Part shown: positions 1 through 8,072 of the stretch, one piece after another | Layout: every line of letters begins with the position of its first letter | Numbering within the stretch: the stretch's first letter is position 1 | Assembly: GCA_965206445.1 (NCBI GenBank) | Contig: CBDBJR010000002.1 | Span: forward strand, 2,790,001-2,854,000 | DNA length: 64,000 bases | Direction of reading: 5' to 3' | Source of the DNA: CBDBJR01 sp965206445 | GTDB taxonomy: Bacteria; Pseudomonadota; Gammaproteobacteria; Arenicellales; Poriferihabitantaceae | Made by a program: the position numbers and the translations under genes | The notes under the pieces: model-generated | Seen by the model: only the letters and a program-made list of their open reading frames with translations | Told to the model about the DNA's origin: nothing | The model's database searches: none

Positions 1-2634
1 AAAGGATTTTGGCCGATAGCGGTCAAAACCGACCTCATCCACATACACAAAACGGTACGCCGCCGCCGACTGCGCTTGATTCACATCCGCACACCATTGC
101 CCCAGCCGCGCCATCTTCTGCGGCAGGTCCAACTCTTCCCGGCCTTTGGTTTCGATCACAAAAATTTCCTGTTCGGATTTCTTGACAATGAAATCGGCGA
201 AGTAATTGGCCAGCTCGCCCCGGGCATTCACATAGTCCAATCGGAAACCCACGGCGTAGTAGTTTTTTGCGTAGGAAACGATGTCGTCGCACCGCTCCAG
301 CCATTCGGCGAACCGCAATTCCAACGCGCTGTCGCCGATAATCCGGTTGAATACGCTTTTCTGTGGGATGACACATGCTTGCCGCCTGACGACAAACGGC
401 CGCATCGCCGCAACCCGGATGTGTCCGCGAATTTCGGTATGCCCCTTATCCTGCAAGGTGAGTGCATTTATCTGCCGGGTGAAGGTCTCTATCACGGTTT
501 GCGTCGCCACCGATTCGGAAAGATTGCGCAGCGTGTTGCGATCGTCCAAATCAACCGGATGCTCGAACAAGTCATCGCGGATGAAGGTTTTGATCTTGTC
601 GTACACCACATCATACACGCTGACCAATCGCAACTCCTTGATGATCAAACGGCTGAAATAGCCCACGATCGAGCGGTAATCGGAAACACCGGAGGCATCC
701 AGCACGGTGGCATGACTTTTCTCGGCTTTCGCCAGGTATTGAAAAACAATGTTCCGTTGCTGAGCGGCGTCGAATTGCCGATAGGCAATTTTCCTGTATT
801 CAAAATTTTTGCTGTCCAGTTGGTCGAGATAATCGTATGCCCGATACACTCTTGGGGCCAGCACCGGAATCAGAATGTCGAGTTGATCGAGTGCCTTGTT
901 TTCATTTTCCCGCTCCACCTCGATCACCAGCGGCGTTTTAGGGTCGCTGTTTTCGCCCATCTTTTCCCGCTCCAGCGTCACGCCTTCTTGCTCTATCTGT
1001 TCCACAAACTCCATGAAAGCGCCAGTGCCGATCACACTCAGTTTTTCCTCGGCGTCGTTGTCGGGATACATGCGCCGCAACCCCCGTCCCAGAGTTTGCT
1101 CCGGCAGGATGTTGCTCTGTGCAGAATAGGCGCGCAGGCCGACAATGGTCGTCACATTGCGCACATCCCAGCCCTCTTTCAACACCAGCACCGAGACAAT
1201 CGCCTTATAGGGGCTGTCCATAGCGTCAACGTCGTTGGCCTGTTTGCGTAGTTTTTCCAACTCCTCTTTCGCTTTTCCGGAAGACGACTCGGAAATCTCG
1301 CCATTCCTTTTTGTATGAATCACCAGCACGGCATCCTTCAATTCGGAATACGTGTTTTCCAGATATCCGGCCACTTCATCGCAGTTCTTTGTATCGTCGG
1401 TCATCACAAACAAAATCGCTTTCTTGCCCATCTTGCGATGCTCCGCATCCGCCTTGCGCCATTCCATAACGCCGAGATTCAAGTAGTCGGCAAATTTCTC
1501 CGAGAATTTGCTGCTTTTGCGCTCCTCCATTTTTTCGCGGCTGTCGGCGTCCGGAATCACCGGATGCTTCACCACGTTTTGCGCAATCGCCTCCACCAGC
1601 GGATAGTCAGCAACCGTCTGCACAAAAATCGCACGGTTGTTGTGCCGGGGCGTGGCGCTGGTATCCACCTGCAACGCAAGCCCGCCACCCTTCTGCTTCA
1701 ACCCGTTATGGATGTCTTCGATCGACTTGAACCACGCCAACTCGTTGGCGTGGATGTGATGCGCTTCATCGTTGAACACCGCCAACTCATTTATATCGCG
1801 CACGATCACGCCGAGGTCCACTTTCGAATCGGTGGTCGCGCCGGTCGGCTTGGGGCCCAGAAAATAATCCATGGTATTTTCATCATCCGGCGACGGCAGG
1901 AGGTCATCCCCGGAATACACGCGGTGGATGTTGGTCAAAAACAAATTGCCGATGGGGCGCACCACCCGCACCTCGTCCTGCAAATGCACCGCAAGCTGAA
2001 AATCATCCCGCCAGTTGCGCCCGTGGTAGCCGTTGTCCGGCAGCACCGGGTCGGCATAGAAAATCCGCAAACCGTCAAAATCTTTTTTCAGCCGATCCAG
2101 CACAATGATATTCGGCGCGATAATCAAAAAATTGCGCGCGAGTCTGGAATCCGGTTCGTAGCGTTTATGAAAATAGCACCACGCCAGCGCGAGACTCAGC
2201 ACTTTGGTTTTGCCGCTGCCGGTCGCCATCTTGATGACAAACCGCAGCCAGTCCTCGTCGAACATTCCGGTGGAAACTGCGCCGGAAGAATCAAAACGCA
2301 TCATGTCGTATTTATCTTTGACGCCGGCAACTTCATGCAGGTAAACAATCGTTTCGATCGCCTCTCGCTGGGCGAAGTAGTAGCGAAATTCCCGCGCTAT
2401 CCCGTCCGCTCCGGTCAGCAGGTGTTCCTCCCGAAACCACCAGTGCAGCAGGCTGCGGCCGGTGTCGGTCGCGCCTTCGTAGTTTTTATCACGCCAAATC
2501 TTGACCTGTTCGCGCAACTGCTGCACCAGCGGCGGCAATTTCTCCATGCGCTCATCCCGCTCATCCGGAACCCAACGAGCGCCGGGGTCGAGAATATCGT
2601 GAGGGGAAATGGGGAAATCGGGCGGAAGCGGCAT
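1..2634 (-). CDS. Type III-like restriction enzyme Res subunit (partial)
   Basis: This is the restriction (Res) subunit of a type III-like system, an ATP-dependent helicase-nuclease. It is incomplete because it runs off the left edge; 878 codons are visible. Read on the minus strand from ATG at 2634 it shows Walker A ATGSGKT (about residues 137-143), a DEAH box in NDEAHHIHANE (about 288), a helicase C-terminal part with EGWDVRN and QTLGRGLRR (about 485-520), and a late PD-(D/E)XK-like nuclease motif DFIVKKSEQEIFVIETKG (about 810-830). All motifs look intact and in frame. It lies 9 bp after hepT, so mntA-hepT-res form one transcription unit. No intact methyltransferase partner exists in the window, only fragments, which is unusual for a complete Res. 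Its first 158 codons are repeated almost exactly at 6068-6541. Confidence 0.9.
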   Translation of the reverse strand, partial: MPLPPDFPISPHDILDPGARWVPDERDERMEKLPPLVQQLREQVKIWRDKNYEGATDTGRSLLHWWFREEHLLTGADGIAREFRYYFAQREAIETIVYLHEVAGVKDKYDMMRFDSSGAVSTGMFDEDWLRFVIKMATGSGKTKVLSLALAWCYFHKRYEPDSRLARNFLIIAPNIIVLDRLKKDFDGLRIFYADPVLPDNGYHGRNWRDDFQLAVHLQDEVRVVRPIGNLFLTNIHRVYSGDDLLPSPDDENTMDYFLGPKPTGATTDSKVDLGVIVRDINELAVFNDEAHHIHANELAWFKSIEDIHNGLKQKGGGLALQVDTSATPRHNNRAIFVQTVADYPLVEAIAQNVVKHPVIPDADSREKMEERKSSKFSEKFADYLNLGVMEWRKADAEHRKMGKKAILFVMTDDTKNCDEVAGYLENTYSELKDAVLVIHTKRNGEISESSSGKAKEELEKLRKQANDVDAMDSPYKAIVSVLVLKEGWDVRNVTTIVGLRAYSAQSNILPEQTLGRGLRRMYPDNDAEEKLSVIGTGAFMEFVEQIEQEGVTLEREKMGENSDPKTPLVIEVERENENKALDQLDILIPVLAPRVYRAYDYLDQLDSKNFEYRKIAYRQFDAAQQRNIVFQYLAKAEKSHATVLDASGVSDYRSIVGYFSRLIIKELRLVSVYDVVYDKIKTFIRDDLFEHPVDLDDRNTLRNLSESVATQTVIETFTRQINALTLQDKGHTEIRGHIRVAAMRPFVVRRQACVIPQKSVFNRIIGDSALELRFAEWLERCDDIVSYAKNYYAVGFRLDYVNARGELANYFADFIVKKSEQEIFVIETKGREELDLPQKMARLGQWCADVNQAQSAAAYRFVYVDEVGFDRYRPKSF

Positions 2635-3413
2635 CAGGCAGCGCTACGTCGACGAGGCAACCAGAATACCGGCGAATTCAATCAAATCATCGGCATGTTT
2701 TTTAACAATCTGCTCCACCAGTTTGTAATCAATATCCCGGTACTCGTGAACCACGATATTCCTGAATCCCACCGTGCCGACCATTTTCTTTTCCAGTTCG
2801 GCGTTTATAATGTCGGCTTTGCTCAACAGGGAAAAACTATCGGCGCTGTCAGACGGCCAACCTGATTTTTTCTCGCGTATGATATGGTTTGCCATATCCA
2901 GAGCCTGCTCGCACGCTCGTTGCAGATTCAAAACAACAATGTCCTGCTTGTCGTAATCTTCGTCAAACGGCAGGTTAGACGGTTTATCCCATGTGCTACG
3001 GGCACGCCGAACACAATGCTCAATACTTCCCTGCTTGGCGATCAGGATTTCACTCATTGCGCATACACCCGCCCGCTTCTGATGATTTCACTGCGGATTT
3101 CCGCCCGCTCCCGGTTTAGTTTTTGATACATGGACAGAATTTGACCCTCAAAGCGAAGTCGTACTTTTTCATCAGCGCATTGTATCAATCTTCCTGTACG
3201 TAGAATCTCCGCCTGAAAAGTCGTATTAACGCAACGCAAATTGATCAAATCAGCACGCTCCACCTCGGCGGACGATGCCACTTGAACAGATAGCAGGCCC
3301 CATTTCCAAATATCGATGGTGCGCGCCGTTGCGTGCGGTAGCAGCACGGCAATATCTATATCGCTATCCCGCCGCTGGTATTCGGTGCCCCAGGTGCCGT
3401 AGAGGTAGACGGC
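2160..3413. repeat. Direct repeat A, copy 1 (res 5' end-hepT-mntA)
   Basis: About 1.25 kb that recurs at 6068-7321 at a constant offset of 3907 bp, covering the first 158 codons of res, all of hepT and most of mntA. Identity is very high except in an internal block of mntA (about 3262-3340). The left edge is the point where the chimera switches to DUF559 sequence. Confidence 0.85.
2644..3057 (-). CDS. hepT: HepT-like HEPN toxin (copy 1)
   Basis: A HEPN-domain RNase toxin of the HepT/DUF86 type (137 aa). The catalytic R-x4-H-x-Y motif is visible as RNIVVHEY near residue 100, in the usual position. The start overlaps the end of the upstream MNT gene by 4 bp (ATGA), the classic toxin-antitoxin arrangement with translational coupling. 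It lies directly upstream of the Res gene. A second copy at 6551-6964 differs by a single visible residue (Ser to Leu after REKK). In characterised MNT-HEPN pairs the MNT partner silences the toxin by modifying the tyrosine of this motif; that this pair works the same way is inference from family. Confidence 0.88.
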   Translation of the reverse strand: MSEILIAKQGSIEHCVRRARSTWDKPSNLPFDEDYDKQDIVVLNLQRACEQALDMANHIIREKKSGWPSDSADSFSLLSKADIINAELEKKMVGTVGFRNIVVHEYRDIDYKLVEQIVKKHADDLIEFAGILVASST

Positions 3414-3470
3414 CTGGGTGTCCGGGTGGACTGCGAGGACAGTATCGACGATTTTCTCGGTGGGACGCAC
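3054..3470 (-). CDS. mntA: MntA-like nucleotidyltransferase antitoxin (copy 1)
   Basis: A minimal nucleotidyltransferase (138 aa), the antitoxin partner of the HEPN protein that follows with a 4 bp overlap. The signature reads GTWGTEYQRRDSDID, fitting the G-S/T-x10-D-x-D pattern, with Thr where most family members have Ser. Comparison with the second copy at 6961-7386 shows near-identity around the active site and the C-terminal half, but a clearly divergent N-terminus and a divergent block at about residues 47-70 (TARTIDIWKWG against QAKEVDSRDWR). The two copies are therefore mosaic rather than uniformly diverged. Confidence 0.86.
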   Translation of the reverse strand: MRPTEKIVDTVLAVHPDTQAVYLYGTWGTEYQRRDSDIDIAVLLPHATARTIDIWKWGLLSVQVASSAEVERADLINLRCVNTTFQAEILRTGRLIQCADEKVRLRFEGQILSMYQKLNRERAEIRSEIIRSGRVYAQ

Positions 3471-3525
3471 TCTAAGTAAGAGACTTTGGGATAACGCTCA
3501 TTGGAGCTCGGGTTGAATACATTTC

Positions 3526-3978
3526 CTAAACAGAGCCTCTACATGAATTTGGCTTTAAGAGTGTCTTATTTGCAGCGCCGGAGTATATTTTACCTCTGGG
3601 ACTGTCGATGATTTCTTTGTTTTTGAAGTCTCTCTTTAGAGCATTATCTCCGGTATAGAGAAGTCGGGCTCCGCTTGCTCTTGCCAGGGCAAGAATGTGA
3701 ATATCATTGGAGATGCAGGCATCCGTCTTTTCCAGGCTTTCTTTTTCCGCAATGACTGTTTGGTCATTAACCAAAAACGCCTTTCCGTTACGCTGAAGCT
3801 CAAGCAACTTGCTCCTACCCTTGTTATCAAATTTTTCCAGTTCTTGCTTGTATTTTCCAACAGTACAATAAGCTACTGCTCCCCCTCTCTGGAGCCAGGT
3901 ATGGATAGGAATTGCATCCTCTACCAAAGGTTCATGAAAAAATCTATGCATCCTGTCGGTGTCAATGATGATACACAT
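3526..3978 (-). CDS. PIN-like domain protein, partner of ATPase
   Basis: A 150-residue protein that I read as PIN-like, a fold often used by metal-dependent RNases. It begins MCIIIDTDRMHRFF, placing an acidic residue in the first hydrophobic strand as PIN proteins do, and later has SNDIHILALARASGARLL followed by YTGDNALKRDF and a conserved-looking IIDSPRGKIY segment. It starts 15 bp after the stop of the ATPase gene, so the two are very likely co-transcribed and may form a two-component effector. Downstream lies mntA copy 1, about 55 bp away. The nuclease role is inferred from fold and context; the acidic residues were not confirmed by alignment. Confidence 0.65.
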   Translation of the reverse strand: MCIIIDTDRMHRFFHEPLVEDAIPIHTWLQRGGAVAYCTVGKYKQELEKFDNKGRSKLLELQRNGKAFLVNDQTVIAEKESLEKTDACISNDIHILALARASGARLLYTGDNALKRDFKNKEIIDSPRGKIYSGAANKTLLKPNSCRGSV

Positions 3979-3993
3979 AACTAAATTCCGTCA

Positions 3994-5355
3994 CTATAAT
4001 CCAAGTACTTTATCGGTCTCTCTCATAAAAAAGTCACGATAGCCCGGCGGAGAGTTTTTAATATTTCCCTGTTTATCTACTTTTATATTGTGGATGGTTA
4101 CAGTGCCTCCTTTCTCTTCAGGTTCAAAATACAAAATAGACACATCTTCCGGCTTTATGATTTTATCACGCACCGAGATTCGCACTCTGTCAATAATGTA
4201 GTCACTGTGCGTTTCAATCAAAAAGGAGTGCTTTTTCTTTGCAACAGATTTTGCCAGAAAAGTAGAAAACTCCGCCTGACCGCGTGGGTGGAGATGAACT
4301 TCTGGCTGCTGTAACATAAATGTTGTTTTCTCGGAGTGCATGATCTCAACCAAAATGGGCAGTATTTGATTGACTCCATACCCAACATCCATGATGTTGG
4401 CCTGCGGGCCTTTTCTAATTTTTATCTGCAACTGAAACGGATCATTAATCTGCTTTCCGTGACTCTTGATTTTAATTTCAGAAAATAACCCCGATTGGCG
4501 ACCGAATTCTACTAAATCATCATGCAATGTATCCCAGTCTTTATCTTTGGTGCGTTGCAAACGCATCATCAACATGGGAATATGTTCACCTTCTGATGTG
4601 GGTGACTCGGTTATCGGATCATAGGTGCGTCTTGGTTTGGAGCGTAACGGGGCAATTGATTTTTCTTGCTCTGGTTCAAGGTATAGAGAGAAAAACGTCC
4701 TTCTCGATCGACCGTTTCCCCGCACAGGTTTTATATCAAGTTCTTTTTGGATAAACTCACGAAGTATTTTAGCCTCTTTTTTTGATACATCGAATATATC
4801 CATCAAGCTTTCTACATCGGGTGCATTCAACAGATAATCGATGAAATCCAAATTCAAATAATGCCCCAGGGAAACGTTCGACTTTATAGCATGACCCGGT
4901 ATTTCTAGAATGCACTCCTCATCCGTCCTGGATTTTATATTCAAATAGGATTTGGAGGAGAATTTGAAACAAAACGATGAGACGGTCGGTTCCGATCCTT
5001 TTTCAACGAAAGTAAGCAATATATCGTATTTCTTATCGTCTTTGTTAACACCGCAACCCAGTACGAAGGTATCTAATTCATCGGATTTTCCTCTTTTTGT
5101 TCGAACAATATCCCTGAACGCCCCCATCTGGAAAGGCTCCAGATTGAAATTGAGATTACCTAGTATGACCGAATCTATGAAGAAAGGGCTTCTCCTACGC
5201 ATTATTTGAAGTAGCGTCCGGTAACTTCCCAGAAAAGAGGTTTTCCCGGTGCTGTTCTCGCCGACAAGCAAGGTAACGGGCCGGATATCGGCCCGCTGGT
5301 TGCCGTGGAAACAACGCACATTCTCTATAATAAATTCACGCAAATCACTCATCAT
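3994..5355 (-). CDS. OLD/RecF-like AAA ATPase (DUF3696-like), cassette 1
   Basis: A 453-residue ABC-class ATPase of the OLD/RecF type. Walker A is GENSTGKT (about residues 32-39), the signature-like element is MDVGYGVNQILP, Walker B is FMLQQPEVHLHP and the switch histidine lies in ETHSDYIIDRVR. Walker B has Gln-Gln where most members carry Asp-Glu or Asp-Gln before the Pro, but the catalytic-type Glu in PEVHLHP is kept. The C-terminus (FEPEEKGG, then PPGYRDFF) resembles DUF3696. No TOPRIM domain is seen, so any nuclease activity must come from the partner, probably the PIN-like protein downstream. The gene starts 64 bp after the end of the chimeric methylase fragment. A defence role is inferred from context. 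Confidence 0.82.
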   Translation of the reverse strand: MMSDLREFIIENVRCFHGNQRADIRPVTLLVGENSTGKTSFLGSYRTLLQIMRRRSPFFIDSVILGNLNFNLEPFQMGAFRDIVRTKRGKSDELDTFVLGCGVNKDDKKYDILLTFVEKGSEPTVSSFCFKFSSKSYLNIKSRTDEECILEIPGHAIKSNVSLGHYLNLDFIDYLLNAPDVESLMDIFDVSKKEAKILREFIQKELDIKPVRGNGRSRRTFFSLYLEPEQEKSIAPLRSKPRRTYDPITESPTSEGEHIPMLMMRLQRTKDKDWDTLHDDLVEFGRQSGLFSEIKIKSHGKQINDPFQLQIKIRKGPQANIMDVGYGVNQILPILVEIMHSEKTTFMLQQPEVHLHPRGQAEFSTFLAKSVAKKKHSFLIETHSDYIIDRVRISVRDKIIKPEDVSILYFEPEEKGGTVTIHNIKVDKQGNIKNSPPGYRDFFMRETDKVLGL

Positions 5356-5419
5356 TTTTCCTCGAAACTAAGGAGCAAACGGATTGGTTCATCCATCCCA
5401 CCGGGCTACAGTGCAGATA

Positions 5420-5791
5420 TTATACCCCTGCCTCCACAATTTTCATCGTATCATTGCCAAATATATCAACCACTTTGACGGCAATCTTGCGCCGCCCCGG
5501 CGGGCATTCATGGGCTACACTGGTCAATTCCAGCGAGCGGTCTTTCCTGGTGCGGAAACTCTGCCATTCGTTTTCGAATATGTAATCCCCGCTCCATTGT
5601 TCTTCGGTCACGCCGGTGTCTGCGTTGCGCACGCGGATGATTTCGCGTTTGCTTTCAAAATCAAAATCCACGGCCCAGTAGTCTATCCAATCGGTCCAGT
5701 GTCTGGTTAATGGCTCGCGGGTTATTTTACCGGTTTTGTCTTTGCCGATGCGCATAATCTGCCCGTGGTCGGCGACGATTTTGCTCTTGCC
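5420..5791. repeat. Direct repeat B, copy 1 (methylase 3' end)
   Basis: About 370 bp encoding the methyltransferase C-terminus, repeated at 9495-9866 with few substitutions. Each copy sits just upstream (in transcription) of an ATPase-nuclease cassette. Confidence 0.83.
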
Positions 5792-6541
5792 GTTTTTCAC
5801 GGATTCTTCGGCACCGGCGATGCTGCCCTGCGAGTAGTGCACCGAGAAGTCGGTCAGCTCCACCGCTACCTTTGCAAGTCCCCCTGACAAGGGGGATTCA
5901 GGGGATTCCCGTGCCGCCAGGTGCTTTTTCAAATCATCATATACTCCGGTCAGGCTATTCAGTACCTCCTCATCTGTATAGCGAATCACCTCGATGCCGA
6001 GCACATTCAGTCTGGCGCTTCGTTGCCTGTCGTGCTCTTTTTGCTCGGCGTGGCTGTCGCCGTCTATGCGTTTATGAAAATAGCACCACGCCAGCGCGAG
6101 GCTCAGCACCTTGGTTTTGCCGCTGCCGGTCGCCATCTTGATGACAAACCGCAGCCAGTCCTCGTCGAACATTCCGGTGGAAACTGCGCCGGAAGAATCA
6201 AAACGCATCATGTCGTATTTATCTTTGACGCCGGCAACTTCATACAGGTAAACAATCGTTTCGATCGCCTCGCGCTGCGCGAAGTAGTAGCGAAATTCCC
6301 GCGCTATCCCGTCCGCTCCGGTCAGCAGGTGTTCCTCCCGAAACCACCAGTGCAGCAGGCTGCGGCCGGTGTCGGTCGCGCCTTCATAGTTTTTATCACG
6401 CCAAATCTTGACCTGCTCGCGCAACTGCTGTACCAGCGGCGGCAATTTCTCCATGCGCTCATCCCGCTCACCCGGAACCCAACGGGCGCCGGGGTCGAGA
6501 ATATCGTGGGGGGAAGCGGGGAAACCGGGCGGAAGCGGCAT
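5420..6541 (-). pseudogene. Chimeric ORF: Res N-terminus + DUF559 piece + methylase C-terminus
   Basis: An open 373-codon frame made of three unrelated parts. Residues 1-158 match the N-terminus of the Res subunit at 1-2634 almost exactly, including Walker A ATGSGKT, and stop after the FHKR residues. Residues 159-210 look like the C-terminal half of a DUF559 nuclease-like protein (DGDSHAEQKEHDRQRS, then LGIEVIRYTDEEVL), with its catalytic N-terminal half missing. Residues about 222-373 are the C-terminal domain of the site-specific methyltransferase partner (TDWIDYWAVDFDFESKRE, ending KVVDIFGNDTMKIVE). The simplest reading is a fusion left by deletion between neighbouring restriction-modification copies. 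No part keeps a complete enzyme; whether the fusion is expressed is unknown. Confidence 0.8.
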
Positions 6542-7321
6542 CAGGCAGCGCTACGTCGACGAGGCAACCAGAATACCGGCGAATTCAATCAAATCATCGG
6601 CATGTTTTTTAACAATCTGCTCCACCAGTTTGTAGTCAATATCCCGGTACTCGTGAACCACGATATTCCTGAATCCCACCGTGCCGACCATTTTCTTTTC
6701 CAGTTCGGCGTTTATGATGTCGGCTTTGCTCAACAGGGAAAAACTATCGGCGCTGTCAGACGGCCAACCTAATTTTTTCTCGCGTATGATATGGTTTGCC
6801 ATATCCAGAGCCTGCTCGCACGCTCGTTGCAGATTCAAAACAACAATGTCCTGCTTGTCGTAATCTTCGTCAAACGGCAGATTAGACGGTTTATCCCACG
6901 TGCTACGGGCACGCCGAACACAATGCTCAATACTTCCCTGCTTGGCAATCAGGATTTCACTCATTGCGCATACACCCGCCCGCTTCTGATGATTTCACTG
7001 CGGATTTCCGCCCGCTCCCGGTTTAGTTTTTGATACATGGACAGAATTTGAACCTCAAAGCGAAGTCGTACTTTTTCATCAGCGCATTGTATCAATCTTC
7101 CTGTGCGTAGAATCTCCGCCTGAAAAGTCGTATTAACGCAACGCAAATTGATCAAATCCGCATACTCCACTTTTGCAGTCAATGCCACCTCAGTCGCAAG
7201 CAACCGCCAGTCCCGAGAATCCACTTCTTTTGCCTGTTCGTATGGTAACAACACGGCAATATCTATATCGCTATCCCGCCGCTGGTATTCGGTGCCCCAG
7301 GTGCCGTAGAGGTAGATGGCC
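6068..7321. repeat. Direct repeat A, copy 2 (res 5' end-hepT-mntA)
   Basis: Second copy of the 1.25 kb segment at 2160-3413. It ends on the left exactly at the res-DUF559 junction of the chimeric ORF, so this end is a recombination boundary. Confidence 0.85.
6551..6964 (-). CDS. hepT: HepT-like HEPN toxin (copy 2)
   Basis: A second HEPN toxin, 137 aa, with the same R-x4-H-x-Y motif (RNIVVHEY). It differs from copy 1 by one visible residue, so duplication or gene conversion is recent. Its start overlaps mntA copy 2 by 4 bp, and it ends 9 bp before the chimeric ORF that begins with the Res N-terminus, exactly the spacing seen in copy 1. Both toxins therefore keep the gene order mntA-hepT-res. 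Confidence 0.87.
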   Translation of the reverse strand: MSEILIAKQGSIEHCVRRARSTWDKPSNLPFDEDYDKQDIVVLNLQRACEQALDMANHIIREKKLGWPSDSADSFSLLSKADIINAELEKKMVGTVGFRNIVVHEYRDIDYKLVEQIVKKHADDLIEFAGILVASST

Positions 7322-7386
7322 TGGGTGTCGGGGTGGGCTGCGAGGACAGTATTGGCAATTTCTTGGTAGTGCATTGTTTGTTTCAT
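6961..7386 (-). CDS. mntA: MntA-like nucleotidyltransferase antitoxin (copy 2)
   Basis: The MNT antitoxin paired with HepT copy 2, 141 residues if started at the ATG at 7386 (an ATG at 7374 is also possible). The signature GTWGTEYQRRDSDID is identical to copy 1. The C-terminal part is nearly identical to copy 1 while residues about 51-74 are diverged (EQAKEVDSRDWRLLATEVAL). The frame is open further upstream to 7497, but those residues match nothing in copy 1, so the shorter start is preferred. Confidence 0.84.
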   Translation of the reverse strand: MKQTMHYQEIANTVLAAHPDTQAIYLYGTWGTEYQRRDSDIDIAVLLPYEQAKEVDSRDWRLLATEVALTAKVEYADLINLRCVNTTFQAEILRTGRLIQCADEKVRLRFEVQILSMYQKLNRERAEIRSEIIRSGRVYAQ

Positions 7387-7502
7387 CTCATCATAAAAAA
7401 TATTTCGCTTCGGGCACCTCGATCGAAGTTCAGTTGTTGAAATTGATCTATATTTATTTGAATTATTGACAAATCTTGGGAAATCAAGGCAAAGCAATAT
7501 TA

Positions 7503-8072
7503 TTATACTGGGTTTTTCCCTACAAGTTTATTGAATTCATAGCGTGTTAAGTTTCCTAGTTTTAACATATTTTTTGGCCTATCATGCATAGAGGTATTTG
7601 AATGCTTCGTTGGTCTTTTTCTTATATTGCCCGTAGTTATGTGAATGAAACGAGTCATATATTCTTTTTCATCCAGAAGTTTTTTACAATCCCAAAATCT
7701 CTTCGCGATGCAACGACAATAAGTGAGTACACATTCTGCTCCTTTAAGTTGCTTAATGACTTCATCTGTATTTTTTATTTTACTCTTTTTCATTTCAATA
7801 AAGACAATCCATTTATGGTTATCTTTATCTGAAATAATAATAAAATCAGCTCTCTTATTTTCACCTTTTACTCCCCTAAAAAAGCCTTTTGGAGTCGGAA
7901 ACTTATCAGCTTTGATTACGATAGAATCTTGAGATAGCCCTATAATTTTAAATCTAGTTTTACACGATCCAATTAAATCAACTGACGACCTGTTACCATT
8001 AGTGCTGATTTTAACAAGGGCGCTGTCTTCAATCATACAACCAAGTTTCTGAATATCATTCATTGCCATCAT
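7503..8072 (-). CDS. PD-(D/E)XK nuclease-like partner of ATPase, cassette 2
   Basis: A putative nuclease of about 189 residues in an A+T-rich segment. The visible motif is KRADFIIISDK followed by WIVFIEMKKSK, an Asp, spacer, then Glu-x-Lys pattern that fits a PD-(D/E)XK core. The start overlaps the end of the ATPase gene; ATGs at 8072, 8069 and 8063 all precede or overlap its stop at 8058-8056, so translation is likely coupled. I do not recognise the exact family. Its role as effector of the ATPase is inferred from overlap, and the nuclease call rests on the motif only. Confidence 0.6.
   Translation of the reverse strand: MMAMNDIQKLGCMIEDSALVKISTNGNRSSVDLIGSCKTRFKIIGLSQDSIVIKADKFPTPKGFFRGVKGENKRADFIIISDKDNHKWIVFIEMKKSKIKNTDEVIKQLKGAECVLTYCRCIAKRFWDCKKLLDEKEYMTRFIHITTGNIRKRPTKHSNTSMHDRPKNMLKLGNLTRYEFNKLVGKNPV

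Noticed and set aside
76..2865. Two long plus-strand reading frames (76-1251 and 1315-2865)
   Set aside because: They are antisense to the Res gene, whose minus-strand frame is continuous and shows helicase and nuclease motifs; the plus-strand peptides match nothing and are rich in His/Gln/Arg as shadow frames are.
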